NCBI GenBank assembly: GCA_018350325.1
Contig: JAEVLN010000001.1
Coordinates: forward strand, 4,741,254-4,805,253
Source: Globodera rostochiensis
Taxonomy: Eukaryota; Nematoda; Chromadorea; Rhabditida; Heteroderidae
DNA: 64,000 nucleotides
Direction: 5' to 3'
Each line of letters begins with the position of its first letter. The first letter of the stretch is position 1. Of the stretch, positions 39,317 to 52,315 are shown piece by piece. A program made the position numbers and the translations under genes. A model generated the notes under the pieces. It saw only the letters and a list, made by a program, of their open reading frames with translations, searched no databases and was not told where the DNA came from.

Positions 39317-41823
39317 TCACCTTCCGCCCTCTTCCTCTCGTTTGCCTCGCCCAATTGGCGTCACCAATCGTTTTCTCCGAGTCTTTCTCGCCGCCCCCGC
39401 AAAAGTGTCCAATGTCCAGGCAGCCGATTCTGCCGAGGCGAACACACAAAAGAACACATTGGTGCAGCAAAGGATCAGCCCGTGGATCCACAACACGACG
39501 GCCCAATCAGCTGAATACAACGCAAAAACATTTCGACCACCCCCAAAAGGCACTGACCCGGCGCATTATCTGACGCAATCACTTCGTTTAGGAGCGGAGT
39601 GAGCAGCATACAAACGCAATTTAGGAAGGAAATGTTGGCGAGGGTAAAGTGCGAGTGCTGGCGAGAGACCATCTGAGAGGATTTGAAGAAGCCGCCTGAA
39701 TTGAAGCCCAAAATGCACGTGGAAGCGATCAGCACGACCTGAAGAGGGGGGTGGGGTCCATTCCGGTCGAATGCTTTTACGATGCGAGAGACCAAATTGG
39801 ACAGACCAGACAAAGAGTCGGTTGGCTGTGGGGGTCGAGAAATGCGAGCACAATGAACAGCACACCCATCATTCCCATTGAGAGTGAGTTGTAAATCCGA
39901 AGTTTCCATTTGTCACTGATGAACCTGAGAAGGGATTTGAGGGGAACACCCATCAAATTGTTTTTACTTGATCCGATCTGAACTTTGGCCGGCCAACAGT
40001 TTGATGAAGAACATGATGACTGGCGAGATGGCCGACGCGATGCCCGTGTTTTCGATGGGCATGTGCAGTACCTTTTGGGAAATGAAGCAACAAATCAATG
40101 TGTCGGCACATTCGTGCCTTGTTGATGTAAGTTGGCATGAATTGGAGGGAAAGTTGGGTGCCCATAAAGTTGCCAAATGAGGCAACCAAAATGGCCCAAA
40201 TGGCCATGTCTGAGTAAAATGCACGCAAAGGAATTCGTTTGCTCTTTCTTTTGTTGTGCTGTCCTGGGCCGTTGTAGATCGATCCCTTTCCGAATAAAAC
40301 CTAAATTGGCAAAGGCTGTCAATATTTGTGGCAATTTGTCGATTACTTTGACTAATTCCGTTCGGTCCATCATCGGATGTTTTATGGGGGAATTTCGATG
40401 ATAAAGCATAAAAAATGTGAAGAGAAAAAGTGAAACAGTGCCGTGAAGGTAATAGACTGTGGGCCAGCCAACGGAAGAAGTGCACAGGGCGCCGGAGACG
40501 GGCATAGTGAAGATGGGAGCGATCTTTACGAGAATGGATTGAATTGGAATGATCGAATGTTCCATTTCCCATTTTGGAGAAAGCTTGGACGGACCTGGAG
40601 GAAGCTGGACAGAATGGCAATGAAGATGCCATTTTGCTTCAAGGCAGACCAATTCGAGGTGATTGAACCCATCACCGGGAGACATGCGGAGAAAGCGGCG
40701 CCCAAAGGGAAAATTTAGGGGAGATAATGCGGAGAGTGAAGCTGCTGCACCTTGAACGACACGGATGCCGAGAATATATGGAAAGCCGAGATTTGCTGAC
40801 AATGGAAGAAGCAAAGTTGCTACAGCAGAAGTGTAACCAAGACAGCCGAACACTAAGCTGTTGAGGGACTGATCAGTTGCGATCGGAAATTACCGAGATC
40901 CGAATCGATTGAGAAGTATCGTCAACGGAAACACCGTCAACAGAGCGCCAACAGCCACCGCCATGAAAAGCATGGAGCGTTGTTGGTTGGAGTAGTCCAA
41001 ATTCGGGCGGTAACCGAGCTCCTCCCATTCGTTCTTTTCCCATTTTGCCAATGCTGTGTCCTCTTCGATGGGAGGGAGGCTTTTAAACGTTTAAAAACTT
41101 AACAAGTCTTACTTTTCATTAATTCCGTGAAATTTTCGGGCCGTTCGCCGGCCATACAAATATAAGTAAAGTTGAATGTTAAGATGTTGCTCAAAATGGA
41201 GGACAGGCAAAGAGTGCAGATGATCATGATGGTGAAGCGGATCTGTGATGCATTTTTGGGATGGATCTCTTCGACTTTCCGATCATCGATCAACCTGTCC
41301 ACCAAGCACGCAGCCTCCGAGCTCACTCTGATCATCATCCTCACCTTCGACCACCTCCGATCGACTTCTGTTGGTCAGTGTCGAGGCGAAACGACGAGAC
41401 CACTATTAGTTTGGACTATGCTTTAACACTTCTGCTGGACAACTTACCTGCTGATGGATACTTGACCCAGTCCAGGTGCCCTTTTCGTCGGTTTTTGGAC
41501 GTACGCCGAGTTTTGTCGGGTCCAACAAAATGTTGGCACTGTACTGCTCCCTCTGACCGTCGTCTCGCGCTGCGTCATCATTATTTGGCGGACCGGGACG
41601 CATGTAATCGCTAAAGAAGCGACGTGCCGAATTGGCATAAGCAATGGACAAACCCCGTCTCCGGGTCCATGCCCTCCACCGGACGGAATTGAGGCTGTTT
41701 CTGTACATTCCCCGGGGCGTCATTCCGTTGTCCCCCGTCTCCGCCTTCACCGTCGGCGCTGTCTCTTCTTTCCTTCTGCAGAATGTTGTCCATTCGTTCG
41801 CACTCCGCACACTTTTCGCTCAT
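39317..41823 (-). CDS. Nematode SLC17-like major facilitator superfamily transporter
   Basis: Predicted anion/organic-solute carrier of the plasma or organelle membrane. Start MSEKCAECERMDNILQ at 41823; the first exons up to about 41280 are not fully phased. Recognisable segments in order: TIMIICTLCLSSILSNILTF (TM1), then a lumenal loop with EEDTALAKWEKNEWEELGYR, RSMLFMAVAVGALLTVFPLT (TM2), FGCLGYTSAVATLLLPLSA, GIRVVQG, AAFSACLPVMGSITSNWSAL, SVGWPTVYYLHGTVSLFLFT, SDMAIWAILVASFGNFMGTQ, LQFMPTYINK, IENTGIASAISPVIMFFIKL, VVLIASTCILGFNSGGFFKS, and a last TM ending WIHGLILCCTNVFFCVFAS. The order and motifs fit the nematode SLC17-type family. The C-terminus was read in the frame that keeps the last membrane segment, with the stop at 39317. 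Confidence 0.82.
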
Positions 41824-42795
41824 TTTTTGACTTTATTTTACTTGACGGCGAAAATCCAATCGGCTGCTGGTGAACGCGGGGAGACTTTTTAAGAATTGAA
41901 CTGCCCCAACTTACTTTTTTCAATAGGAAACAAATTCTGACTGATGAGCCAAACCGCGAGGGGCGAATGACTTCCCCAAATTTTGGAAGGATTTGTCCCA
42001 TCATTTTTTACAACGAGAAGAGTCCTTTGTTGTGAATTTTGGCCGAGATAAGCTGATTTGGAGGTTTCATAACGAACGTCATTGAACAGTCGCAATGAAT
42101 GGACGGAACGCTAAATGTTCCATGGGCGGATTATATTTATTACCCCATTCGTCTTTTTGGAAGATTCAGTTTATTTGCCCACAGATTGAACGTGTGAGGG
42201 GATTCCATTCCAGCAGTTGATGGGGAAATAAAGAAAGAAAAGTCCGATTTTTGGGGTTTTCGGATCTCCATGAAGGATGTGTCTGATCAGCTTACAAAAT
42301 TAGTGTAATTATCTTTTTTGATCAGCATTAAAGTTATATTAGCATTAATTTTTTCCGATTTTTATTTTTACTTCTAATGGGGGAATTAGTAAAAGGTGGT
42401 CCCCTAAAAAACTGGGTCGGTCGGTTGATTGGAAGAAGAAAAGTTGCAAATTGGGAATGAATGGGTACTATTGGAAAGCCCTCGTTTTAATCTTTTGTAT
42501 TAATAATCATTTTTCAATTGCCATAAGCTTTTTATCAATCATATAAATAAATTGAATTCGCAAAAAAAAATTTAAAAAGGCAAATTTTGGCTGGCGATGC
42601 GCCGTACTCAAATGACACTCAAACAAACGTCCGGGTCCGTCATAAAAATGGGTAAAATCATTTTAGGCTTATTGTTATCATCGAATTTTTAAATTTCTTT
42701 TTGATTAATCGTTTGTGCTCTATCCATGTTACCTTTTTGGCCTAACAATTTTATTTTTTGATTTTTAATTGCCATTTTTCGGTAAAGCTTAATAA
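41824..42795. other. Divergent intergenic region
   Basis: Lies between the start codons of the MFS gene (minus) and the SLC38A9-like gene (plus), so it is a possible shared promoter region. AT-rich, no ORF with coding character, no repeat array. Confidence 0.6.
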
Positions 42796-45700
42796 ATGGC
42801 TTCTTACAATGGCCCAACTCCCAGTGAATATGGAGCCACCGAAGTGAATGAATTGGGGCATCAATTTAATTTGATGCGAGAATTCAGTGGGGAGGACGTT
42901 GGAGTGGCGGGCATTCCGATTGTCAGGGGCAGAAGCGAGGAGGGGGCGATTGAGGGCATCCCTATAGCCAGAAGGTCTTTTTGTTGGGGGAGTTCAAAAC
43001 ATTTCCTTTTTTAGTTATGACCAGCAATTGCTGCTCTGTCCCACCCCAGTCCCTTCGCGGACCCAACGGCCGATGTTCAGCGGAGACGACGCAAGCGGAA
43101 TTGGACCTTCCGGTCGGTTGGGGTTAAAGCCTTAGCATTGACCAAATGACTGAATCTTTTAAATAATAAAAAAAATAATAATAATATAATCTTTGATTTT
43201 TGTTTATTTGAGGTGTCCCAGCTCCACTCTCCCGGCGTCCCTACCTCTTTTCGGTGCCTCAAAACCCTTCGCTTCTGTCTTCGATGACGGGAGACCAACA
43301 TCAGCTGCAATTTCCTTACGATCGAATGCATCGGGAACAAAACATGGCCATCCGGTACAGACTGTTCAACCGACTGGACCCTGGAGGCTCACATTTGGTG
43401 ATTTGTCTCTTACTCTGTTGGACGTTTTTTGCTTTCAATCCGGGAAAGAAATTCCAAAAACAAAATTGTGTTGTGCAATTGCCTTTTTAACGAATGCAAT
43501 TGAATTTGTTTTGTATACTTTTCAGAATAGCAAATTATTTGGTTTTTTTAGAGAATGCCCTCCCACGTGATACCCGCCATATTTTTTTCTGTTTTGCCGT
43601 TTGATGACTTCAAAGACCCGGAGGGCAAGCAGAGCAGTTTGGTCACAATGTGAGTAGCTAATCTTTTGGACGGCATTCCGGGGTGCCAATGGGCACCTCC
43701 GAGAAAATCTTTTTTATGGCTTTTCCTTTTTTAGCTTTTCCATTTGGAACACAATGATGGGCACGAGGTAAATTGTCGGAATCATTCATCAAATTCCCTC
43801 AAATGCATTTTCGCTTGCTCACCATCCCTTGGGCCATTCATCAGGCCGGCTTCCTTCTCGGCCTTTTTCTGATGCTTTTGATGGCTGCGCTTGCCTTTTA
43901 CACGGCCTATCGCGTGGTGGAAAGTCCGAACTCGTTGGGTATGAGGCCTTTTTATGGCCTGCCAATGTTTTTGGTTAAGCCCTCGACAGAACGGACGCCG
44001 ACTTTTCGGACGTTTGCCGTTTCTTTTGGGGCAAAAGGGGCGAATATTTCTCCGTGTTTTTCTCCGTTTTGGTCCTCGTCGGCGGAGTGATTCTTTATTT
44101 TGTGTTGATGTCCAATTTCTTGTATTACACTGGCAACATCGTCAACGGTCGGCCGCCAATTTCGCTTTTTTAATTAATCTTTCAATAATTTAGAGGCGTT
44201 ACAACCGAACTCCTCAATAATTCCCGTCATTGTCAATGGAACTCTCAGCTGTGATGGTTAGCGAGGGCCATTCACATAAGAATTTGCAGCAAAAACGGGG
44301 GGGGGGGCTAAGCCTAAGCCTAAAAGGGAGTCATCGATATTCAAGGGAACTTTGTTCCTTTTTATCCCAAAATTCAACGATATTTTGTTCGTGAGCTTTT
44401 TATTGAAATTTCCAGATTTTTTTTTGGAGAAAGGGGGGGGGTGGTTGGCCCCCAAAACGGAGGCCCCCAAAACGGACGGATAAAAAATTCGTCTCCAAAA
44501 GAAAATTGCTTTTATTTAGTGTTTTGTCCCGAAAGAATTGAACACCACGGAGTGCACGATTTGCTTATATTTGGAGAGCGATTGCTTTTTGGAGAAAGGG
44601 ATTTGCCGTTGTTGTCGCAATACGACGGGCACTTATCCCTTTTTAAACGGATTTGGACACTGCAGGTGAATTTCACGCAAAAGAGCCGGAGAATAATATA
44701 AATGCCATGGAAAATACGGCAGTAATTTTTGTTAGAAATTTGAATTAAAATTTAAAAGTTGGCACATATTCCAAAAATGTAAATTACGGCAAAGCGTTTC
44801 TAACGTTTAATTAAACCAAAATGTATTTTTTTACAAATCATTCGCTTTAGGGTGGAGTTCCGCTAATTTTGGCGGTCTGCTTATTTCCGTTGCTCAATTT
44901 TAAGTCTCCGACTTTCTTCATGAATTTTAACGGATTGGGTAAGAACGGCTAATAAATTGGTTAGTTCCAATGAATTAAACCTTTTTAGGTACCATTTCTA
45001 TCGGTTATTTGATGTGTTTCACAATTTCAAAAGCCATCGAATGCAAATTCAACGTGGACTTCTTTGACCGCACTTCCGAACACTTTGTGCAACGTCTGTA
45101 AAAGGAATTTGGTCGGGTACTTTTCGGGTTAGTACTGCGGCGGTTGAACTTTTAGAAAATTTATTTTAAAAAATGGGGCAAATGTAATTTTGGCTTCAAC
45201 ACAATGCAGACATGCACTTCGGGGAAGGGGTCGCGTAACCGAAAAGTACCGGTCTTTGAATTTATTCCCAAAGCCGACTTCGTTTTTCAGTTTTCAATTG
45301 GAAATTTCCCGCCCTCAGTGGCACTTTGGCGCTTGCTTTCTTCATTCACAACGCAATTCTCACCATTCTGCGCAACCAAAAGCACCCCGAGAACAATGTG
45401 AGGGCTTTGCTTTTAGCCGAAGTCGGGAAAATTTCAAATCCGACGATTTCAGTCTCGCGATCTGTTCATCGGCTATTCGCTGTCCGCCTTTTGCTATGTT
45501 CTCATCGGGTCACTCTTTTTTCTGGCCTTTCCCACTTTCAGGGATTGCATTTCCGATGTAAGTGGGCAATTAAGGTTACGCCCAGGAGTCGGTTTTTTTG
45601 GGGGGGGGGGGGGGTAATCCGGTGTGGAAGACCAAATTTTCCTTAATTTGAGGGATCATTAGCGCCTTTGGGGCACGGCATTGGCGCTACACTTCCTTTT

Positions 45701-46215
45701 GTTCCCATTTTAGAATTTTTTGAACAATTTCGCGACGGGCGATGTCCTCAGCGCCGTTGCTCGTATTTTTCTGCTCTTTCAAATGCTTACCGTTCTCCCG
45801 TTGCTTATGTATCTCATCCGTGTTCAGTTCAGTTATGTGTTAGTCGGAACTGTTTATCCGGGGTAAAATCATATTTTAAAGTCGTTTCAAATATCACTTT
45901 TTTAGTCTTTCTTACGTTGTTTTGATTAATTTGGCGGTTTTGTTGGTTGCTCTCTCCTTCGCATTGTTTTATCCCCACGTCGGAGCAATTCTTCGGTGAA
46001 TCTAATCGAATTGTTTCATGTCTTTACTTTTGTCCCGTTCGTTATTCAGGTACATTGGCTCCATTTCGGGTCTCGTGTGGATGTTTCTGCTCCCGTGCGG
46101 AGTGCACATGAAGCGTCTGCAAGTTCAAGGCCGACTCACACATTGGCAAATTGGACTTCACTCATTTCTTATTTTATGCGGCGTTTTAAATCTCCTTGCC
46201 CAATTCTTTCTCTGA
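42796..46215 (+). CDS. SLC38A9-like lysosomal amino-acid transporter
   Basis: Member of the AAAP/SLC38 family closest to SLC38A9, the lysosomal arginine sensor for mTORC1. Exons include 42796-42974, 43015-43112, 43213-43397, 43552-43649, 43735-43767, 43814-43933, 43990-44147, 44193-~44255, ~44511-44664, then further exons to 46215. Conserved segments: cytosolic N-tail; [40 protein letters not shown] (TM1, the substrate-binding unwound helix); [88 protein letters not shown]. The lumenal loop holds N-glycosylation sites (NSS, NGT). The acceptor for exon 43814 lacks AG (ttttcg); the protein match across it is exact, so this is a non-canonical site or a missing base. A link to mTORC1 nutrient sensing follows from the family, not from the sequence. 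Confidence 0.88.
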
Positions 46216-46884
46216 TAATATCATTATTAGTCCGTGATATTTCAATTCAACGTGCAAAACTCATCTTCACCACGACTTTGTTTCACTTTACAAACTTTTT
46301 ATTTTTGAATGATTGAAATATATGTTAAGAAAAACGTCGAAAAATAATTTCCGGGAGCAAAGCCAACTTTTTAAGGTGCTCCAGTTAATTCTTCTTGACC
46401 AAAGAATCAATCAGTTCTAGCGAGAGCATTTATTTAAGTCTTTTTGAACCAAAAATCCCATCTCCAATGATCGCGGGATTCAGAAGTCTGCTGTCGAGAT
46501 ATGTAACGTCCCCGAATTCGAATTGTGAGGAGGCCAGAAGCAATTAAACGCCGTCTACTCGGCCTTATCAAAAATGTCGGGTCGGGTCGAGAAAAAAAAG
46601 CCGGGTTTCGGGTTGAAAATTTTTTTCATTTTAGTGTTTGTTAGCTAAAGATCATGTGAAAAAAATTCATAAATTATTGGGACCCAAACGTCCCCGGAGC
46701 TCAAACGGCAGAGTCCAAAAGCGGCGCCCAAACTTCGTCGCCCAAGGGCAGCACCCAAACGTCCCGCTCCCTAGAAAAAAACCACCGAGTTTAGGAGAAA
46801 GCGCCCAAACGTAATTTGTTTTATTTATTAATATAATCCATCTAATTTGTAAGCTGTCGACTAAACTAATTGGAGTTCTTGCAA
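46216..46884. other. Intergenic, no gene supported
   Basis: Between two plus-strand genes. AT-rich apart from 46680-46800. A minus-strand ORF at 46667-46909 has no motif and overlaps the next start codon; I do not support it. Confidence 0.6.
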
Positions 46885-49342
46885 ATGGCAGCTCAAAAGC
46901 AATCATCAATCTTTAACCGCGATAAAAGTTGTCCGGATGTTGAGCAATCCTCGTCACAAGAAGGGATTGGGTAGGAACAGTTAGCTCCATTTATTTCCAT
47001 TTTATTTTCAGAGTTCCGCTGAATAAATTGAGTGATAGTATTTCCAGCGACTTAACAAACTTTGGCAATGATTTTTATAAAATAACAAAGGGTAAGCATT
47101 CATTTGGTTATTTAATTAAGTTCGTTTTGTAATTCTCTCCTTTTTGTTAGCTGATTCGCTAAGTTCTATTGAACAGAGCGTAACAGATTTGGACCCTAAT
47201 TTGGCGTCAAATTTGATGCCAACTACGAATAACCGATGTGCCAATCGTCGAGCCGAGGAAATGTCCAGTCCTAAGAACACGCCGATGTTGGACCCAAATT
47301 GTAAGGTCGATCAGGGGGAAGCGTCCAAGTCACCTCAGCAAGAGGATTCCAACGTTCGGATGAGTGGCAAAATTTGCAAGAAACGGAGTAAAACTCAATG
47401 TTCTGGTTAACCTAAGAACAATTATTCGATGTTTAAGTGAACAAAATTGAGAACGTTGCCCATCTGAATGGCCGTGGTGGGATTGGGGCTATCGGCTGGC
47501 AGGCGACGCTTCCCTCGACCAGAGAACGGCTCAGTTACATGCTGATGAATGAGACTTTGGCGGACATTTACTTCATTTTCCGCGGTTCGGATGGCACTGT
47601 TCAAGTTGGTGTCCATTCCACAATTAAGCTTTTTGTTTCCGTTCAGAAAATCCCCGCCCACAAATTTGTGCTTTCGGTTGGCTCGGCTGTGTTTGAGGCG
47701 ATGTTCCGTTTTAGTGACTCTTCCCCCGATGGTGGCTGTTCCAATTGCATTCGAGTGGGTTGTGCCATTTGTTTTCTGACAAATAATTCCGATTCAGGAA
47801 TTGGAACTTGTGGATGTTGAGCGAGAAGCTTTTGAAGCATTGCTCACCTTTTTGTACATTGACGACATTCAAAGCATAAACAAAGAGACTGTGATGAGTA
47901 TTTTATACACCGGTAAAAAAGAACGATTTTGGAAACATTTTATTTTAATTTGCTTTAAATGATTAAGCCAAGAAGTACGCCGTCCCGACATTGGAAAGTG
48001 CTTGTGTAAACTTCTTGGAGACTTGTTTGAACGGCGACAATGCGTTCATGCTGTTGTCAAAAGCTCGCTTTTATGATGAACAAGTTGGTTTTGACGGGAG
48101 TCGGTGTTTTCGTATCTTTTTGCTTGCATTTTGCAGCGTTTGGCAAATCAATGTTTGGAAATTATCGACGAAGAGACGCAGGAGGCAATGAAATCCGAAG
48201 ATTTTCTCAGCATTGACCACGAGACGTTGTGTGCGGTGCTTGGAAGAGACACTCTTAGAGTCAAAGAGCTCAGTCTGTTCAAGGCGGTGTGTTTTAACTT
48301 GTTCCGTCACCATTTCTTTCCATTTTCATATTAAATCAAAAGTATTAAAATGTCGATTTTCCGTTGACGCCTATCACCGCTGCCGGGATTGGATGCATTT
48401 GACAAAGCTTTTAGACCGTTCGTTGGGCGTTTGAAAAGTGTCGGGCAAAATGCTTGCAACCAACCCCCGAGAATCTGCGACTTGTTCTTGGAGTTGCCCT
48501 CAACCAACTCCGGTTTCCGCTGATGAGTCCGTCCGACTTTGCCAAATACGTCGGTGGGTTTGTTTCAAATGATTTGGGTCCAATTTCAATTTTACTGTCA
48601 GCCCCCACAAAACTGCTGACTGATGCAGAGATGGTCGGCGTGTTCCTCTATTACCATTTGGGACCCGAACACCCCGTGCCTTTCCGATCGAACTACCGAG
48701 GCCTATACACTCCCGAGTTGGTGGTGAAGCGCTTTCAGCGAATCGAGTCCTCCTGGGGCTACACGGGCACACCGGATCGAGTGAAGTATTCATGGACCTT
48801 TTAGCTTTTTTAGTTCTCGAGACGTTTGTTCAGATTTATGGTCGATACGCCCGTCTTCATCCTCGGCTTTGGTCTTTACGGATCTAACAGAGATTCTTGT
48901 CAATACGCCGTCCTTATTGAGGTTATCACCAGCCCCTACCCGGGTTGTTGTACGCCCCGAACTTGTTAACTGAATGCTTTAGATATTGAATTTCAACACC
49001 GGGAAACTGCTCGCTTCAAATGAATGTCGCTTCCTTTCCGATGGTTCTCCTTCAACTTTTCGTGTTCTTTTTGATGAGCCCGTAGAAATATGCTCGAACA
49101 CGACTTATGTTGCTTCGGCCAAACTAACCGTAACCCCCAGTTTGCTGGAAGTAACATAATATACCTTTAAGGGGCATGAGTCGCACTACGGTACGAAAGG
49201 ATTGCGCAAGATCAAATTGGAACGGAATGGGCGCCCAGACATAAATTGGCACTTTCAATATGCACCGGGGAACAACAACGGCACTTCGGTGGAGGACGGC
49301 CAAATCCCGGAAATACTTTTTTGCGCAAAGCATCCTTATTGA
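46885..49342 (+). CDS. BTB-BACK-PHR protein of the BTBD1/BTBD2 type
   Basis: Predicted CUL3 ubiquitin-ligase adaptor. About 12 exons. Start [16 protein letters not shown] at 46885, a Ser-rich disordered N-terminus to about 47410, then the BTB domain ([55 protein letters not shown]), the BACK domain ([49 protein letters not shown] region, [15 protein letters not shown]) and the C-terminal PHR domain ([64 protein letters not shown]). Domain order and the PHR tail are those of BTBD1/2; C. elegans has one such gene. Stop TGA at 49340-49342. Confidence 0.92.
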
Positions 49343-49571
49343 ACGGACTGACGGATAGCGTTTAAAAGGCGCAGCTAACACTGGATGGGACAGCTTATTC
49401 AATTTGTTATCAGCAGCCATTATGGTAATTGTGTAAATATTCATTTTATATAATGCTTTACATTCTCTGCATAATATTGGTTTTACATAAAACAAACATA
49501 TGGTTGTGGAAAATCGAATCTTGAATAATTAATTGGTCGGGTGCAGTCTGTTCATCCCAAGGGCAACTCTC
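49343..49571. other. Convergent intergenic region
   Basis: 229 bp of AT-rich sequence between the ends of the BTBD gene (plus) and the next minus-strand gene; presumed 3' UTRs. Confidence 0.5.
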
Positions 49572-50387
49572 TCATTGTGTCGCCCCTTCGGGGATTTCCT
49601 CCCACGGCCCCTCCATCATTCGATACCTGCGCAATTCGCTTGGAAAGCTGATTATCGCCGAGAGGGGCGTGCCGTGCGTTCGGCATGGCCTTGTCTCGAC
49701 TTCGAAGTCTTTTTCCGTTTGGGCCGTCGGCATTGGCGAAAGTCGCGCAAAAAGTGCCGGCGCCTCCGTGTCAAGTGCCGTCGTCGGCGATGCCGTCGCG
49801 CTGCCTTTTCTGTGGCGACTTGGCCAAATTGCGTCGTCGTCCTCCTCGCCGTTGCCGGGGGGTCCCTCGCCCGCCCTCCAATCGTTCAGCATTTGCCCCA
49901 ACATTGCCGTCGTGTCCCTCAGTACTTTTACCGCCTCCTCTATTGGGTCAACTCGCCGCCGCCGCCGCCGCGCGTCTTCGTCCACCTGAGAAGAGCCGAA
50001 GGAGTCCCATCCTTTCCCATCGACCACCGCCGGCCGACTAATCAGACCGAACCCGTCCAATTCCAAACTTCGGCTCCTTTCCCACTCTGACGGGTCCAGC
50101 GGTGCCTTGTGACTTGTCTGCAAGTAAATTGTGTGAGTTTGGTGGGGCTGTTTGGAGAGAATGTTCTTCACATTTGTTTATTCGTTCACCTTCATTCTCT
50201 CCCCCGGCACTCCCCCCGCGTTGGCCAAGGCCATCACCGCGTGCACAAATCGATGCTTTTCCATTTTGTTTGATTTGGCCATTTTCTCACATTCTGTCGG
50301 AAGTTGCCCCACCAAAGCCTCAAAACATTGTCGAAATGCGCAAATTTCGCCGTTTCCGTCTTCAAAAATCGTTGGGACGGCAGACAT
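49572..50387 (-). CDS. Unrecognised 247-aa protein, 2 exons
   Basis: Exons 50190-50387 and 49572-50117 join in phase 0 over a 72-nt GT-AG intron. The protein starts MSAVPTIFEDGNGEICAF and has an N-terminal part that looks helical (CFEALVGQLPTECEKMAKSN). After a basic patch (RRRRRR) comes an amphipathic helix (DPIEEAVKVLRDTTAMLGQM) that could form a coiled coil. The C-terminal third is Ala/Thr/Pro-rich. The GC-rich codon use of exon 2 differs from the AT-rich flank. I do not recognise the family. Confidence 0.55.
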
Positions 50388-50661
50388 AAGAAAGGCGGTG
50401 ATTTGCCTGAGTAAATTAAATGGGGAAATGTGAATTGATCGATCGGAACAAACAGCCGAGGAGAGGGACTGAACGGAGCACACGTAAAAGGAAATCGAAG
50501 GATTGAATGAATAGCTGAAGAACAAACGACAGAACTCCCCCCCCCCCCCCCCCCCTCACAATTATTTTCATCCGTTATATCCCCCCCCCCCCCATACGTC
50601 AACAAATAACGGGGTGGCATCGTTGAGAAGGAATTCGGTGGGTGGGGTGCGCTGTTTGCTT

Positions 50662-51089
50662 TCATTCGTCACCATCTCCAAAAAGCTTTTTCTGAATTGA
50701 AAATGTCCCAACAACCGGCAAGATGAAGTAAATGACCCAATTTGTCAACAAATACTTTGAGAAGGAGGCGATCTTTACAGGGTTGACGAAGAGCTGATCG
50801 GAGCTAATGGCGGGCGATGGATTAGTGATTTGCGAGCACAGATTGTCATTTGCAATTTTTGGGAAATAAAACGTTAAAAACCCAATTAAAACCCATTTTT
50901 GAAACAATCGGCGGCACTATTAAGTTCATAAAATAGCGATGCGCCCGCCTCATCGTTTACCCAGTTTCTTTTGAGTTTTTGAAACCAAAAATTGGTTTTG
51001 ATTCGCCGACAGATTTCACACCGGAGAGACAATTTGGGAAACTCAAAAAGTTCGATTGAATATTTGACTTTTTCGAAAAGCAAGGACAT
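50662..51089 (-). CDS. Putative small two-TM membrane protein, 127 aa
   Basis: Exons 50961-51089 and 50662-50916 join in phase 0 across a 44-nt intron. The start is MSLLFEKVKYSIELFEF, then a basic Cys-containing stretch (CEICRRIKTNFW), a first hydrophobic segment (KWVLIGFLTFYFP), a loop with NPS-type sites, and a second membrane segment (LLTNWVIYFILPVVGTF) before a short acidic tail GDGDE. No family recognised. Confidence 0.45.
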
Positions 51090-51317
51090 TACATTTTACT
51101 AAATTATCTATTTGTTTGTACACAATGCGAAAAATATGAATTAAAGATAATTGGACAAAACAGTCGCTAAGAATAGTATCGAATAGGGAAGATGAATTTG
51201 TGAGTAGAACGTAAGAATCACATTTGAAGCCATTGAGTGACAAAAGTGGTGGTAAAAAAAGCAAAAGCCAAAAGTAATCGAATCAGCCAGCGGTCACACA
51301 TTTGATTTGTTCCCTGA

Positions 51318-51988
51318 TCAGAAAATCGTCGCTGCCATTCCCCCCACAGCGATCAGAAGCGTGAACAAATGCAAAAAGCATGGAACAGCATCATTTTTGG
51401 TAGTGGTCGAATTGTCCGATGAGAGCGAAGTCGAATTTGGAGATGAGGACGAGGAAACGGCGGTCATGGCAGCCGAAGAGTTCGAGACGGAAGAGTTTGC
51501 GGAGGGCGAGTCCCTCTGCGCGAGGGGCGACTGAGTGCCCATACTGCTCCACCTGAACGACAATTATAACGTCCATTGGGGGACCCCCCCCCCCCGTCGT
51601 TACCAGTCGATGGTTGTACTCATCGCGTCCTCCGCCGTCCCATTGGCGCCGCCGCTCCCCGCATCCACCGCCGTTGCGTTGTCCGCCGCCCTCGCTGTCC
51701 TCGACGGGTCGTTGTCGGAGCCGTTTTGTTGGCTTATAACGGTTTGATTGTAAAGCGGCGTCGATGTGGGCTAATTAGTTTTATAAATAAATGATTAAAT
51801 GGTTTATTAGTCGAATATTCGCTAGTTTATTCTCTCCGAACCATTGCTGTCGTAAAGGCCGTTCCGGTGGTGTCGTCGCCGGCCGATGGAACGATAGGCA
51901 AAAGGCAAATTGAAAGCACCGCGAAGACGACGACCCGTCGGACGAAGTTTCTTCGACCCAACGAACATTCCGGTGAATTGGCGGCCAT
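51318..51988 (-). CDS. Secreted mucin-like protein with GPI-type C-terminus, 182 aa
   Basis: Exons 51842-51988, 51604-51770 and 51318-51552 join in phase (549 nt). The N-terminus has a basic region and a hydrophobic signal (VVVFAVLSICLLPIVPSAG). The mature region is Ser/Thr/Asn/Ala-rich with many potential N-glycosylation sites (NQT, NGS, NAT, NGT, NSS, NST) and Ser/Thr clusters typical of O-glycosylated mucins. The C-terminus ends in a hydrophobic tail (FLHLFTLLIAVGGMAATIF) with no cytoplasmic residues, as in GPI-anchor signals. Likely a cell-surface or surface-coat protein. Any role in plant infection is speculation. Confidence 0.65.
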
Positions 51989-52315
51989 TTTCCGTGATTT
52001 GCTCTGAATGAGTCGGTGTTTGGTTGGGAATAATATTTGTTTGGATTGAGAGGGACAATTATAACAAAAAAGCGCCGGGGGGGGGGAAGTGAATGGGTAA
52101 TCCGAAAAAATTAATTCCGTTGGGGCCAATCGGCAATTGAAACGACGGACGCTTACGCAGACGGCCGCGCAGCGGGTAGGAGGAACAGTGACAATGTCCA
52201 TGCAAGCCGAGGTGAAAAAAGGGATTTATTTCTGTTTGTTCAGTCAATGGGCGGGGGGGGGGGGAATTTTAAAGTGTGAATTAAGTTAATGAGAGGTATC
52301 GAGCAGAGCTTATGT

